Below are positions 42,983 through 51,066 of a stretch of 64,000 nt of DNA, one piece after another (the first letter of the stretch is position 1; every line of letters begins with the position of its first letter). The notes beneath the pieces are model-generated. The model was not told the DNA's origin, made no database searches, and saw nothing but the letters and a program-made list of their open reading frames with translations. Both the position numbers and the translations under genes were made by a program. Source of the stretch: an uncultured Bacteroidales bacterium (GTDB taxonomy: Bacteria; Bacteroidota; Bacteroidia; Bacteroidales; Paludibacteraceae); contig CAMOJA010000001.1 of the NCBI GenBank assembly GCA_946616535.1, positions 1 to 64,000 of the forward strand, given 5' to 3'.

Positions 42983-43990
42983 ATGAAGAAAATTTTAGGT
43001 TTAGGAAACGCATTAACAGATATTCTCCTTCAGGTAAGTGAGGATGATTTGCGCGAACTCGGTTTCCCCAAGGGAAGCATGAACCTTATTTCTAAAGACC
43101 AGGCAGAGCAGATTCAGTATCGTTTTCTATCTGTCCGTAGACGTATGGTGGCCGGTGGTTCTGCCTCCAACACGATTAACTGTATTGCGGCCTTGGGAGG
43201 TAAAGCGGCATTCATCGGAAAGATTGGAAACGATGAGGTTGGAGATTTCTATCGCGAGGACATGATTCGAAATGGTGTGAAGCCCATTTTGTTGCTCTCC
43301 TCTATGAATGCGATGTCCGGTTTCTCAATCGTGTTAGTTACCCCGGATGGAGAACGGACTTTTGCTACGTATCTGGGTGCTGCGGCTGAACTGTGTGCCG
43401 ATGATATATCGAAAGATGCTTTCAATGGTTATGATATTTTCCATATTGAGGGTTACTTAGTCCAAAACCATGAGTTACTGGAGAAGTCGCTTCGATTGGC
43501 GAAAGAAGCCGGTTGCATGGTATCTCTGGATTTGGCTTCCTATAACGTGATTAACGAAAATCATGCTTTTCTCAAGAAATTGGTTAAGCAATATGTGGAT
43601 ATTGTCTTTGCGAATGAAGATGAATCTTTTGCCTATACGCATCTTAACCCCGAAGAGTCCGTTCAAATGATTGCCGAGCAATGCGATATTGCGGTGGTTA
43701 AAGTAGGTAAGAACGGATCGTATGTGCAGCAAGGGAGCAAACGAGTGCATATTGGTGCGATTACCACTTCTTGTACGGATTCAACCGGAGCGGGTGACTA
43801 TTTCGCAGGAGGATTCTTGCATGCCCTTGCCGATGGTTTCGATATTCGTCGTTGTGCTGAGATTGGTACGATTGCGGCCGGACGAGTTGTGGAGGTGGTC
43901 GGAACCAAACTGCCCGATGAACAGTGGGAGGAGATTCGACGCATATGCGCACTCTACCGCGGGTTCATGCAGAAATATGATAAGGATTAA
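42983..43990 (+). CDS. PfkB-family carbohydrate/adenosine kinase
   Basis: 335 aa ribokinase-fold kinase. Seen: LGLGNALTDIL at the N-terminus, the GGSASNTINCIAALGG substrate motif, DGERTFATYLGAA and the catalytic DSTGAGDYFAGGFL near residue 265. Closest by eye to Bacteroidota adenosine-kinase-like sugar kinases; exact substrate not decidable. First of six same-strand genes ending with trmB. Confidence 0.93.
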   Translation: MKKILGLGNALTDILLQVSEDDLRELGFPKGSMNLISKDQAEQIQYRFLSVRRRMVAGGSASNTINCIAALGGKAAFIGKIGNDEVGDFYREDMIRNGVKPILLLSSMNAMSGFSIVLVTPDGERTFATYLGAAAELCADDISKDAFNGYDIFHIEGYLVQNHELLEKSLRLAKEAGCMVSLDLASYNVINENHAFLKKLVKQYVDIVFANEDESFAYTHLNPEESVQMIAEQCDIAVVKVGKNGSYVQQGSKRVHIGAITTSCTDSTGAGDYFAGGFLHALADGFDIRRCAEIGTIAAGRVVEVVGTKLPDEQWEEIRRICALYRGFMQKYDKD

Positions 43991-44007
43991 TTGAAAATTG
44001 ATACACC

Positions 44008-44733
44008 ATGAAATATGTTCTTCGCCCTTTCTATTGGTTATGGCAATATTTAATCGCATGGCCGCTTTTGATGGTATTAACTGTCTTTACAGCGGTATTT
44101 ACCGTTTGTACGGTCTTTTGGAAGAATGCAGAGTTTGTCCATAAAGTACAGCAATTTTGGTCGCGTTCTTTCTTCTGGCTCATGTTCCTACCGGTTTCTG
44201 TAGATGGACAGGAGCATATTGTGCCCGGGCAGAGTTATGTCTTTGTGGCGAACCATCAATCCATGTTTGATGTATGGTTGGTATATGGCTGGTTGCCTGT
44301 CATTTTCAAGTGGCTCATGAAAGCAGAATTGCGGAAAGTGCCTTTTGTGGGAACAGGATGCAAAGCGGCAGGTCATATCTTCATCGATCGCCGTAATACA
44401 AAAGCAGCGATGGAGAGTCTTAAGGAAGTGGAGAAACAATTGGTGAATGGCGTTTGTACGGTAATATTCCCCGAAGGAACCCGATCGCTTAATGGTGAAG
44501 TGGGAAGATTCAAACGGGGTGCTTTCCAAATAGCTTGGGATCTTGGCTTGCCGATAATCCCCCTTTCGTTGGATGGTTGTTATGAGGTATTGCCAAAGGG
44601 CAAACCGTTCGTTTACCGTGCTCCTGTACATATGCATATCGGTGAACCCATCGATTTGAAACAGTTCTCCAATCCGAACGAAGCAATTGAAGCCGTACGA
44701 AATGCAGTTATCGCCGGTAGAATAAGCAAATAG
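44008..44733 (+). CDS. plsC: 1-acyl-sn-glycerol-3-phosphate acyltransferase
   Basis: 241 aa. Two N-terminal hydrophobic helices, then NHQSMFD (NHx4D) near residue 83, the GHIFIDRRN strand and FPEGTRSLNGEVGRFKRGAF. Makes phosphatidic acid from lysophosphatidic acid at the inner membrane. This is the canonical-size PlsC of the window. 17 bp after the kinase gene, 18 bp before holB. Confidence 0.94.
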   Translation: MKYVLRPFYWLWQYLIAWPLLMVLTVFTAVFTVCTVFWKNAEFVHKVQQFWSRSFFWLMFLPVSVDGQEHIVPGQSYVFVANHQSMFDVWLVYGWLPVIFKWLMKAELRKVPFVGTGCKAAGHIFIDRRNTKAAMESLKEVEKQLVNGVCTVIFPEGTRSLNGEVGRFKRGAFQIAWDLGLPIIPLSLDGCYEVLPKGKPFVYRAPVHMHIGEPIDLKQFSNPNEAIEAVRNAVIAGRISK

Positions 44734-44751
44734 TAAAGATCAGGCAACTGC

Positions 44752-45915
44752 ATGCTTTTCCGGGATATCATAGGGCAAGAGGCTACGAAGCAAATGCTTC
44801 GTCAAGCGGTGCGTGAAGGGCGTATTCCCCACGCGCAACTCTTCACGGGTATTGCCGGTATTGGCAAACTGCAACTGGCTTTGGCCTATTCCCAATACCT
44901 TAATTGTCCGAATCGAACGGAGGAAGACAGTTGTGGGGCTTGTCCTACTTGTCTGCAATGGGAGAGACTGCAGCATCCCGATTTGCATTTTGTGTTTCCA
45001 ATCGTGAAAGCAGATGCGGGAGATACGTGCGATGCCTATTTGGAACCTTGGCGCGAAATAATTCTCAATAAGCATTATTTTGATTTGGACGATTGGCATA
45101 AGGCCTTGGGAGTAGAGACAAAGCAATCCATGATCTATGAAAAAGAGAGCGGTGAGATACTCCGCAAACTCAGTCTCAAATCCTACGGAGACGGCTATAA
45201 GGTGATGATTATATGGCAGCCGGAGAAGATGAATGCCGATTGTGCCAATAAACTGCTTAAGATACTGGAAGAACCCGCACCCCAAACAGTCTTCTTATTA
45301 GTAAGCGAGCACCCGGAGAAATTATTATCTACCATTCAGTCGCGCGTGCAAACCATTCGTGTGCCGCGTCTTGATAATGAAACGATAGCAGATGTGCTTG
45401 TGCAGCAAGGTGTCGATCCTTCGAAAGCAAAAGATATTGCGCGTATAGCGAACGGTAGTTATCTGGCTGCGCAAAAAAAAGTCGATGAATCCGATGAGAA
45501 TCAGCAGGAATTACGCGATTTCATCGCGCTCTTCCGAGATGCTTATACCGTTGGAGTACTGGCAGACCCACAAAAGAAATTTGAATCCCTTAAGCGCTTA
45601 CGTCAATGGTCTTTGGATATGGCGGATAGTAAAGTGGGACGAGAGAAACAAAAGCACTTCCTTCAATACGCGCAGCAGCAAGTGCGAGAGAATTTTATAC
45701 GGAATGTCAACCAACCTGAACTTAATTATCAGGTAGAGGAGGAACGTGCGTTCTCTACCAAGTTCGCCCCCTTCATCCACGCCGGAAACGTAGAGGCAAT
45801 CATGAATCAACTCGATTTGGCGGAACGTCAAATAGAACAAAACGGAAATGCAAAGGTGATTTTCTTTGACCTTTGCTTACAAATGATAGTGTTAATTAAA
45901 AAACCACGACCATAA
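44752..45915 (+). CDS. holB: DNA polymerase III subunit delta'
   Basis: 387 aa AAA+ clamp-loader subunit. The P-loop is GIAGIGKL, lacking the Ser/Thr after lysine, consistent with delta' being a non-hydrolysing subunit. Four cysteines (CPNRTEEDSCGACPTC) form the zinc module, and LLKILEEPAPQTVFLL with TIQSRVQTI are typical. It is followed 10 bp later by ricT, a pairing conserved in many bacteria. Confidence 0.93.
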   Translation: MLFRDIIGQEATKQMLRQAVREGRIPHAQLFTGIAGIGKLQLALAYSQYLNCPNRTEEDSCGACPTCLQWERLQHPDLHFVFPIVKADAGDTCDAYLEPWREIILNKHYFDLDDWHKALGVETKQSMIYEKESGEILRKLSLKSYGDGYKVMIIWQPEKMNADCANKLLKILEEPAPQTVFLLVSEHPEKLLSTIQSRVQTIRVPRLDNETIADVLVQQGVDPSKAKDIARIANGSYLAAQKKVDESDENQQELRDFIALFRDAYTVGVLADPQKKFESLKRLRQWSLDMADSKVGREKQKHFLQYAQQQVRENFIRNVNQPELNYQVEEERAFSTKFAPFIHAGNVEAIMNQLDLAERQIEQNGNAKVIFFDLCLQMIVLIKKPRP

Positions 45916-45925
45916 TACATTGTAT

Positions 45926-47035
45926 ATGAAGAAATATACTGTTGGAAACGAACATTACGAGTTGCCTGCTGCGGCTACAAAGCGCAATTCCAGCCATATG
46001 CTTCCCGTAAGCGATTGGTTGAGCGATTTGGCCGAGAATACGCAACTCACTGATTTGATAGAGGTTCAGTTTAAAAATACCCGAAAAGGATATTACCACA
46101 ACAGCCTCCATCTCCCCTTGGAAAAAGGAGTGAAAGTTGTTGTGGAAGCCAATCCCGGATACGACCTCGGAGAAGTGGTGTTAACGGGTAAACTGGTGGA
46201 GCTTCAAATCAAGAAGAATAATATTGACAGTTCGAGATACGAGATCCGTCAAGTGCTTCGTATCGCTACGGATGAGGATCTTGAGCGCGCTCGTCAGGCG
46301 CATTCCCGGGAGCAGGAGACGATGATCAAAGCCCGCCAATTGGCTAAGTCGCTCGGACTGGAGATGAAGGTGGGAGACGTGGAGTATCAGGGAGACGGTT
46401 CAAAAGCTATCTTCTTTTACATCGCCGACGGCCGTGTCGATTTCCGTCAACTCATTAAGGTTTATGCGGAGACTTTCCGTATCCGCGTGGAGATGAAGCA
46501 GATTGGTGCGCGCCAAGAAGCCGGACGAATCGGAGGTACCGGCCCTTGCGGACGTGAACTATGTTGCTCTACGTGGATGATCAATTTCTCTTCCGTTGGA
46601 ACAGGAGCGGCCAGACTACAAAACTTATCACCGAATCCACAGAAACTGGCAGGTATGTGTGCCAAACTCAAATGTTGTTTGAATTACGAAGTACCTGTTT
46701 ATGAAGATGCATCTAAATCCCTTCCTGCGCGACACGTAGAGTTGGAGACGAAGGATGCCACCTATTATTTCTTCGCAGCAGACCCGCTTGCAGGTACAGT
46801 TACCTATTCTTCCGATCCGCATACTGCAGGTAATCTGACCACGCTCACTGCTGCTCGCGCGCATGAGATTATCGCCATGAATCGTAGAGGAGAAAAACCG
46901 GATACACTCGAAGGAACCCGGGCCGCTAATGCCGAGGTAGGGTATTTGACGGGACATGGCGATGTGACGCGCTTTGATAATAAGAAGAAACATCATGACA
47001 ACCACGACCGTAGAGAAAGGAGAGACAGACGATGA
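45926..47035 (+). CDS. ricT: RicT/PSP1-domain protein
   Basis: 369 aa. The PSP1 core contains IFFYIADGRVDFRQLIK, RIGARQEAGRIGG-like MKQIGARQEAGRIGG and the cysteine pairs CGRELCC and CAKLKCCLNYE, which in the RicAFT complex bind an Fe-S cluster. The His/Arg-rich C-terminus (KKHHDNHDRRERRDRR) is probably disordered. ATG 45926 is used rather than the TTG at 45920. In Bacillus, RicT affects RNA processing via RNase Y; the role here is not known. Confidence 0.92.
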   Translation: MKKYTVGNEHYELPAAATKRNSSHMLPVSDWLSDLAENTQLTDLIEVQFKNTRKGYYHNSLHLPLEKGVKVVVEANPGYDLGEVVLTGKLVELQIKKNNIDSSRYEIRQVLRIATDEDLERARQAHSREQETMIKARQLAKSLGLEMKVGDVEYQGDGSKAIFFYIADGRVDFRQLIKVYAETFRIRVEMKQIGARQEAGRIGGTGPCGRELCCSTWMINFSSVGTGAARLQNLSPNPQKLAGMCAKLKCCLNYEVPVYEDASKSLPARHVELETKDATYYFFAADPLAGTVTYSSDPHTAGNLTTLTAARAHEIIAMNRRGEKPDTLEGTRAANAEVGYLTGHGDVTRFDNKKKHHDNHDRRERRDRR

Positions 47036-47490
47036 GAAAGACCGTTTTCCTTTGGTTCGCCGCGTTAGTGCTCTTCCTAACTGCGTGTTCCAACTCAATC
47101 CAGTACAGCCGCTTTTCGCCGATTTCATCGGAGGAATGGCATATGGACTCCTTGGCTCAGTTCGTGTATTCCATCGAGGATACCGCATCCGATTATCAGA
47201 TGCTCATCTATATCCGTCATACCGAGCAATATCCGTATCAGAATATGTGGCTTTTTGTGGACGATGCTGGACGCCAAGATACGATTGAGTTTTATCTGGC
47301 AGATGACAGAGGTCAATGGCTGGGCAATAAACACAACGGTTTCATAGAGATGCCTGTTCTGCTCGAAGAAACAAAACATTTTGCGGATACGGGTGCCTAT
47401 ACGATGCGTATCTCGCATGGCATGAGAGATAGTCTCTTGCGCGGCGTGACGGATATCGGATTGGAGATTATACGCAATGGGAAAGAATAA
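47032..47490 (+). CDS. gldH: Gliding-motility lipoprotein GldH
   Basis: 152 aa, lipobox LTAC, mature part starting SNSIQYSRFSPI with the GldH-typical IRHTEQYPYQNMWLFV segment. GldH belongs to the gliding/type IX secretion lipoproteins and is widespread in Bacteroidota. Overlaps ricT by 4 nt and trmB by 14 nt. Confidence 0.9.
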   Translation: MRKTVFLWFAALVLFLTACSNSIQYSRFSPISSEEWHMDSLAQFVYSIEDTASDYQMLIYIRHTEQYPYQNMWLFVDDAGRQDTIEFYLADDRGQWLGNKHNGFIEMPVLLEETKHFADTGAYTMRISHGMRDSLLRGVTDIGLEIIRNGKE

Positions 47491-48238
47491 ATTAAAGAAA
47501 TTTGCTGAGATGGAGACATTTTCTAATGTCTTCCAATGTGGCGCGCGCGAGCTGTTGCCTTCTAATCAAATTCATCCGATGGCCGGACATTGGAAAGATG
47601 CCTATTTCCATAATGACAATCCGATTGTTCTCGAGCTCGGTTGCGGACGAGGAGAATATACGGTCGGTTTAGCTAAACAATATCCCGAAAAGAACTTCAT
47701 AGGAATTGATATTAAAGGAGCGCGCATGTGGGCGGGCGCGAAAGAAGCGGAACTGAATGCGTTGAAAAACGTAGCTTTCTTGCGTACCAACATAGAAATC
47801 ATCACCTCCTTCTTTGCTAAGGATGAAGTGGATGAGATATGGATTACTTTCTGTGACCCTCAAATGAAGAAAGCTACCAAACGTCTTACTTCCACCTATT
47901 TCATGCAGCGGTATCAAGAGATCGTTCGTCCTGAGGGGCTAATCCATCTCAAAACAGATAGCCCGTTCCTTTATACCTATACCTGTGAAATGCTGCGGCT
48001 CAATGCCTATCCGGTCCTGTGTAATACGGTCGATCTATATGCCGATGAAACCGGATCTTTAGCCGATGCCAAAGCGCTGCAGACGCACTATGAGAAACAG
48101 TGGCTGGATCGTGGATTGAGCATCAAGTATCTCCAATGGCAACTGACCCCTAAATCGCAATGGGAAGAACCCACCATCGAGATCGAGCACGATTCCTATC
48201 GCTCCTATGGGCGGAACTATTCATCTTCTTCTTTATAA
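47477..48238 (+). CDS. trmB: tRNA (guanine46-N7)-methyltransferase
   Basis: 253 aa. SAM motif VLELGCGRGEYTVGLA near residue 53, FIGIDIKGARMW, and the substrate motif ITFCDPQMKKA (PDPWPKK equivalent, altered here to CDPQMKK as is common in this phylum). Its 3' end overlaps the convergent recX gene by 6 bp. Confidence 0.95.
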   Translation: MGKNKLKKFAEMETFSNVFQCGARELLPSNQIHPMAGHWKDAYFHNDNPIVLELGCGRGEYTVGLAKQYPEKNFIGIDIKGARMWAGAKEAELNALKNVAFLRTNIEIITSFFAKDEVDEIWITFCDPQMKKATKRLTSTYFMQRYQEIVRPEGLIHLKTDSPFLYTYTCEMLRLNAYPVLCNTVDLYADETGSLADAKALQTHYEKQWLDRGLSIKYLQWQLTPKSQWEEPTIEIEHDSYRSYGRNYSSSSL

Positions 48239-48664
48239 GTATTTTCGAATCTCATCGTAGGTAAACCCTCGCTGGAGCAGAAATCGTAGTTTTTGATCTT
48301 CACGGTAGGATTGATGTTGTTGGCTGAGGAAATGCAGATTGGCGAAATACGTTTTTTCATCCAACTCATCCATTGCTTTTTGGATGGCCGCATTAGGCAG
48401 TTGTAGTGCTTGCAGCCCGGCACGTATCTTCATTCGGCCCCAGCGCTGGTAAGCGACCTTGTCGTGGACGTAGGCTTTGCAAAAACGCACATCATTCAGA
48501 TAATTGTCTTCGTAGAGTTTCTCTTCGATGAAATCGTACAGGGAGGGATCGACCGCCCATTCCCGTAGTTTTCGGCGAACATCTGACGCGCAGTGTTCCG
48601 AGCGAGCGCAATAAGCCTGCGCCTTATCGAGTGCTTCTTGCTTGGATAACTCGTGCTTTTCCAT
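48233..48664 (-). CDS. recX: RecX family protein
   Basis: 143 aa from ATG 48664, overlapping prmC by 41 bp. Three-helix RecX repeats: EALDKAQAYCARSEHCASDVRRKL, DFIEEKLYEDNYLNDVRFCKAYV, then WGRMKIRAGLQAL and LQRGFTYDEIRKYL. RecX modulates RecA filaments. A longer frame upstream lies fully inside prmC and is not used. Confidence 0.9.
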   Translation of the reverse strand: MEKHELSKQEALDKAQAYCARSEHCASDVRRKLREWAVDPSLYDFIEEKLYEDNYLNDVRFCKAYVHDKVAYQRWGRMKIRAGLQALQLPNAAIQKAMDELDEKTYFANLHFLSQQHQSYREDQKLRFLLQRGFTYDEIRKYL

Positions 48665-49478
48665 AGATATCTTCGGATACTTGTATTTCTTTGTATTGTA
48701 ATTCATTGAGTAGAGTTGCCATTTCGCTTGGATAGGCTTCATTGATCTCGAAAAACAGATGTGCTCCTAAATGAAGCGATGCGATGCGGCGATAGTACGT
48801 AAGCGGATCTTCGTCCGGAACAAAAAGAGCAGTCGGGGGCTCAAACTTCAACACGTTCGCCCGCATCTCCGGTTTCTCCCGCTCGCAGATGTAGGGTGGG
48901 TTGGAAACAACGATGTCGTATGGGTGTTTTTTTTCGATGAAATCGGACGAATGGAGGTCTTCTGAGTCGGAAAAGATATCCGCAATGCCGAACTCTACTT
49001 CGACGCCGTTACGTTTTGCATTCTCTTTAGCCACTTCGATGGCTGCTTCCGAGATATCAATCCCCTTTACGCTCCAGTGCGGATAGGCTTTTTTTAGCGC
49101 AATGGCAATACATCCGCTACCGGTTCCAACATCCAAAACCTTTAACTGTTTTTTTTCCGGATCAAGGTGTGCATGTATGATTTGGTCTACCAGTTCTGCT
49201 GTTTCCGGACGGGGGATTAGTGTGGCGGGAGTCACTTTTAAATCCAGTCCATGCCACACTGTGTGCCCGAAAATATATTGAATTGGCTCAAATTGATGCA
49301 AACGATCAATAATTGTTTGCAGGTTTGGAATATTTTTTGTACCTTTGCACCCTGTAAGGATTTCGTTGCGTGAAAGCCCCGTACTTTCTTCTACTATCCA
49401 CCAAGCCAAAGCTTGCGCTTCGTCCTGTGGATAAAGGTCGATCAGTTGGGAAGTAATATATGTGATGATTTCTTTCAC
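48624..49478 (-). CDS. prmC: Peptide chain release factor N5-glutamine methyltransferase
   Basis: 284 aa. N-terminal helical domain, SAM motif VLDVGTGSGCIAIALK near residue 112 and the hallmark VSNPPYI. It methylates the GGQ glutamine of release factors. A strong plus-strand promoter for ribD lies inside its 5' half. Confidence 0.96.
   Translation of the reverse strand: MKEIITYITSQLIDLYPQDEAQALAWWIVEESTGLSRNEILTGCKGTKNIPNLQTIIDRLHQFEPIQYIFGHTVWHGLDLKVTPATLIPRPETAELVDQIIHAHLDPEKKQLKVLDVGTGSGCIAIALKKAYPHWSVKGIDISEAAIEVAKENAKRNGVEVEFGIADIFSDSEDLHSSDFIEKKHPYDIVVSNPPYICEREKPEMRANVLKFEPPTALFVPDEDPLTYYRRIASLHLGAHLFFEINEAYPSEMATLLNELQYKEIQVSEDIYGKARVIQARSTR
49316..49347 (+). promoter_or_regulatory. 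ribD: Promoter of ribD, located within prmC
   Basis: TTTG (49316-49319), 20 bp, TACCTTTG (49340-49347), perfect match. The leader of about 145 nt is antisense to the start of prmC. Confidence 0.75.
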
Positions 49479-49482
49479 GCTG

Positions 49483-49514
49483 CAAAATTACAAAAAAAAT
49501 ATGGAATACGCAAA
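49483..49514 (-). promoter_or_regulatory. prmC: Promoter of prmC-recX, overlapping the ribD start
   Basis: On the minus strand TTTG (49511-49514), 20 bp, TAATTTTG (49483-49490). The -33 box lies inside the first codons of ribD; transcription would start within a few nt of the prmC ATG (49478), giving a leaderless or near-leaderless mRNA. Confidence 0.7.
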
Positions 49515-50556
49515 TTATATTGCCCGTTGTATCGAAATTGCTCGTCGTGGTGAGTATTTTGTAGCCCCCAACCCCATGGTAGGGGCTGTTTTAGTCGGGC
49601 CTGACCCTAACTCTTCTTCGGAGGAAAAAGAGATTATTCTGGCTGAAGGTTGGCACGAACGCTATGGCGAGGGGCACGCGGAAGTCAATTGTTTTCGGAA
49701 TTTCGGTAAATCAAACTATCGGGAGGTCGATTTATCGAAATGCACCCTTTATGTTTCGCTCGAGCCCTGCTCGCACTACGGCAAAACCCCTCCTTGTGCG
49801 AAATTGATTATTGATAAAGGAGTCGGAAAAGTGGTGGTGGGTATGTTGGATCCGAATTCCCTCGTAGCCGGAAAAGGCGTAGCGATGTTGCGTGCGGCCG
49901 GCATTGAAGTGGTTGTGGGGGTATTGGAAGAGCGATGCCGGGAACTGAACAAACGTTTTCTTTGTCTGCATGAGAAACATCGGCCGTATGTTATTCTTAA
50001 GTGGGCTCAAACAGCCGATGGATTCGTAGATAGATTGCGTTCGATCCCCCTTCATCCCTCCGCCGGTGAACATCTCAATGGTGCTTTACCCATCTCTACT
50101 CCCCAAACGAAAGCACTCGTTCATCGGATGCGTGCTGAGAATATGGCAATTATGGTGGGTACCCGCACAGTGCTGTTGGATAATCCGCGGTTATTAAATA
50201 CGCATTGGGAGGGACGAAATCCTATTCGAGTCACGTTAGACAGACATCATCGCATACCTTCTGATGCGCGCATTTTTTCCGATGAAGCCGAGACAATCGT
50301 ATATCGCGACCGGACGGACTGGCCATTCGTCTTAGAGGATTTAGCTCGTCGCAACATTCATTCTATCCTAGTCGAGGGAGGGCCAACATTGTTAGCTCAT
50401 ATCTTGGAGTCGAATATTTGGGATGAGATACACATCGAAGTGGCGCCCGAGTTAACGATAGGCGATGGTGTTCTTGCTCCGGATATTAACCTGCCTGACC
50501 ATTTTGAAACAGTGGACGGCCATCGTCTGTACACGATAAAAAATGGCAAAAACTAA
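49501..50556 (+). CDS. ribD: Bifunctional riboflavin biosynthesis deaminase/reductase
   Basis: 351 aa. The N-terminal cytidine-deaminase-like domain has GEGHAEVNC and the zinc-binding SLEPCSHYGKTPPC; the C-terminal reductase domain has VILKWAQTADGFVD, MVGTRTVLLDNPRL and ILVEGGPTLLA. It converts the pyrimidine intermediate in two steps towards riboflavin. ATG 49501 matches the usual start MEYANYIARCIEIARRG. No FMN riboswitch is visible. Confidence 0.96.
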   Translation: MEYANYIARCIEIARRGEYFVAPNPMVGAVLVGPDPNSSSEEKEIILAEGWHERYGEGHAEVNCFRNFGKSNYREVDLSKCTLYVSLEPCSHYGKTPPCAKLIIDKGVGKVVVGMLDPNSLVAGKGVAMLRAAGIEVVVGVLEERCRELNKRFLCLHEKHRPYVILKWAQTADGFVDRLRSIPLHPSAGEHLNGALPISTPQTKALVHRMRAENMAIMVGTRTVLLDNPRLLNTHWEGRNPIRVTLDRHHRIPSDARIFSDEAETIVYRDRTDWPFVLEDLARRNIHSILVEGGPTLLAHILESNIWDEIHIEVAPELTIGDGVLAPDINLPDHFETVDGHRLYTIKNGKN

Positions 50557-50563
50557 TGCAAAA

Positions 50564-50595
50564 TTTGCATATATGCAAAAAATGTAGTACCTTTG
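50564..50595 (+). promoter_or_regulatory. Promoter of the thioredoxin-antiporter-epimerase unit
   Basis: TTTG (50564-50567), 20 bp, TACCTTTG (50588-50595). The -33 box is inside a palindrome ATGCAAA-A-TTTGCAT (50556-50570), a possible operator. Confidence 0.8.
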
Positions 50596-50620
50596 CACCC
50601 GATTTTTTAGTAGAATAGTT

Positions 50621-51049
50621 ATGAAAAAGAAAATTTTTATATGGATTTGGGCTGTCTTGATTGCTGTGCCTTTCTTTGCGGAAGATGTAGTATATCTCAA
50701 TACCGATCAGTTCCGTGATCGTATCTTTGATTATAAAACGGAGAGAGAGTGGGTGTACAAAGGTGAAAAACCCTGTGTGATAGATTTTTATACCACCTGG
50801 TGCGGTCCATGTAAACGTTTGGCTCCTATCATGGAGGGACTAAGTCAGACTTATTGCGACCAAGTGGTTTTCTATAAAGTCGATACGGAACGTGAACGTG
50901 AATTGGCTTATGTGTTTGGTATCAGTTCTATCCCTCAGGTACTTTATATTCCCGTTGACGGAAAACCGATGTTATTAAAAGGATTGTATCCCAAGGAGGA
51001 AATTGTACGCATCATCGAAGAGTTTTTGTTGGCCGAGAATAAGGAATAA
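50621..51049 (+). CDS. Exported thioredoxin-fold protein
   Basis: 142 aa with an N-terminal signal peptide (FIWIWAVLIAVPFFA) and the redox motif FYTTWCGPCKRLAP near residue 60, then the cis-proline SSIPQVLYI. Probably a periplasmic disulfide reductase/oxidase. 2-17 bp upstream of the antiporter gene depending on its start. Confidence 0.92.
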   Translation: MKKKIFIWIWAVLIAVPFFAEDVVYLNTDQFRDRIFDYKTEREWVYKGEKPCVIDFYTTWCGPCKRLAPIMEGLSQTYCDQVVFYKVDTERERELAYVFGISSIPQVLYIPVDGKPMLLKGLYPKEEIVRIIEEFLLAENKE

Positions 51050-51066
51050 AGTTGTTTACACCCACC

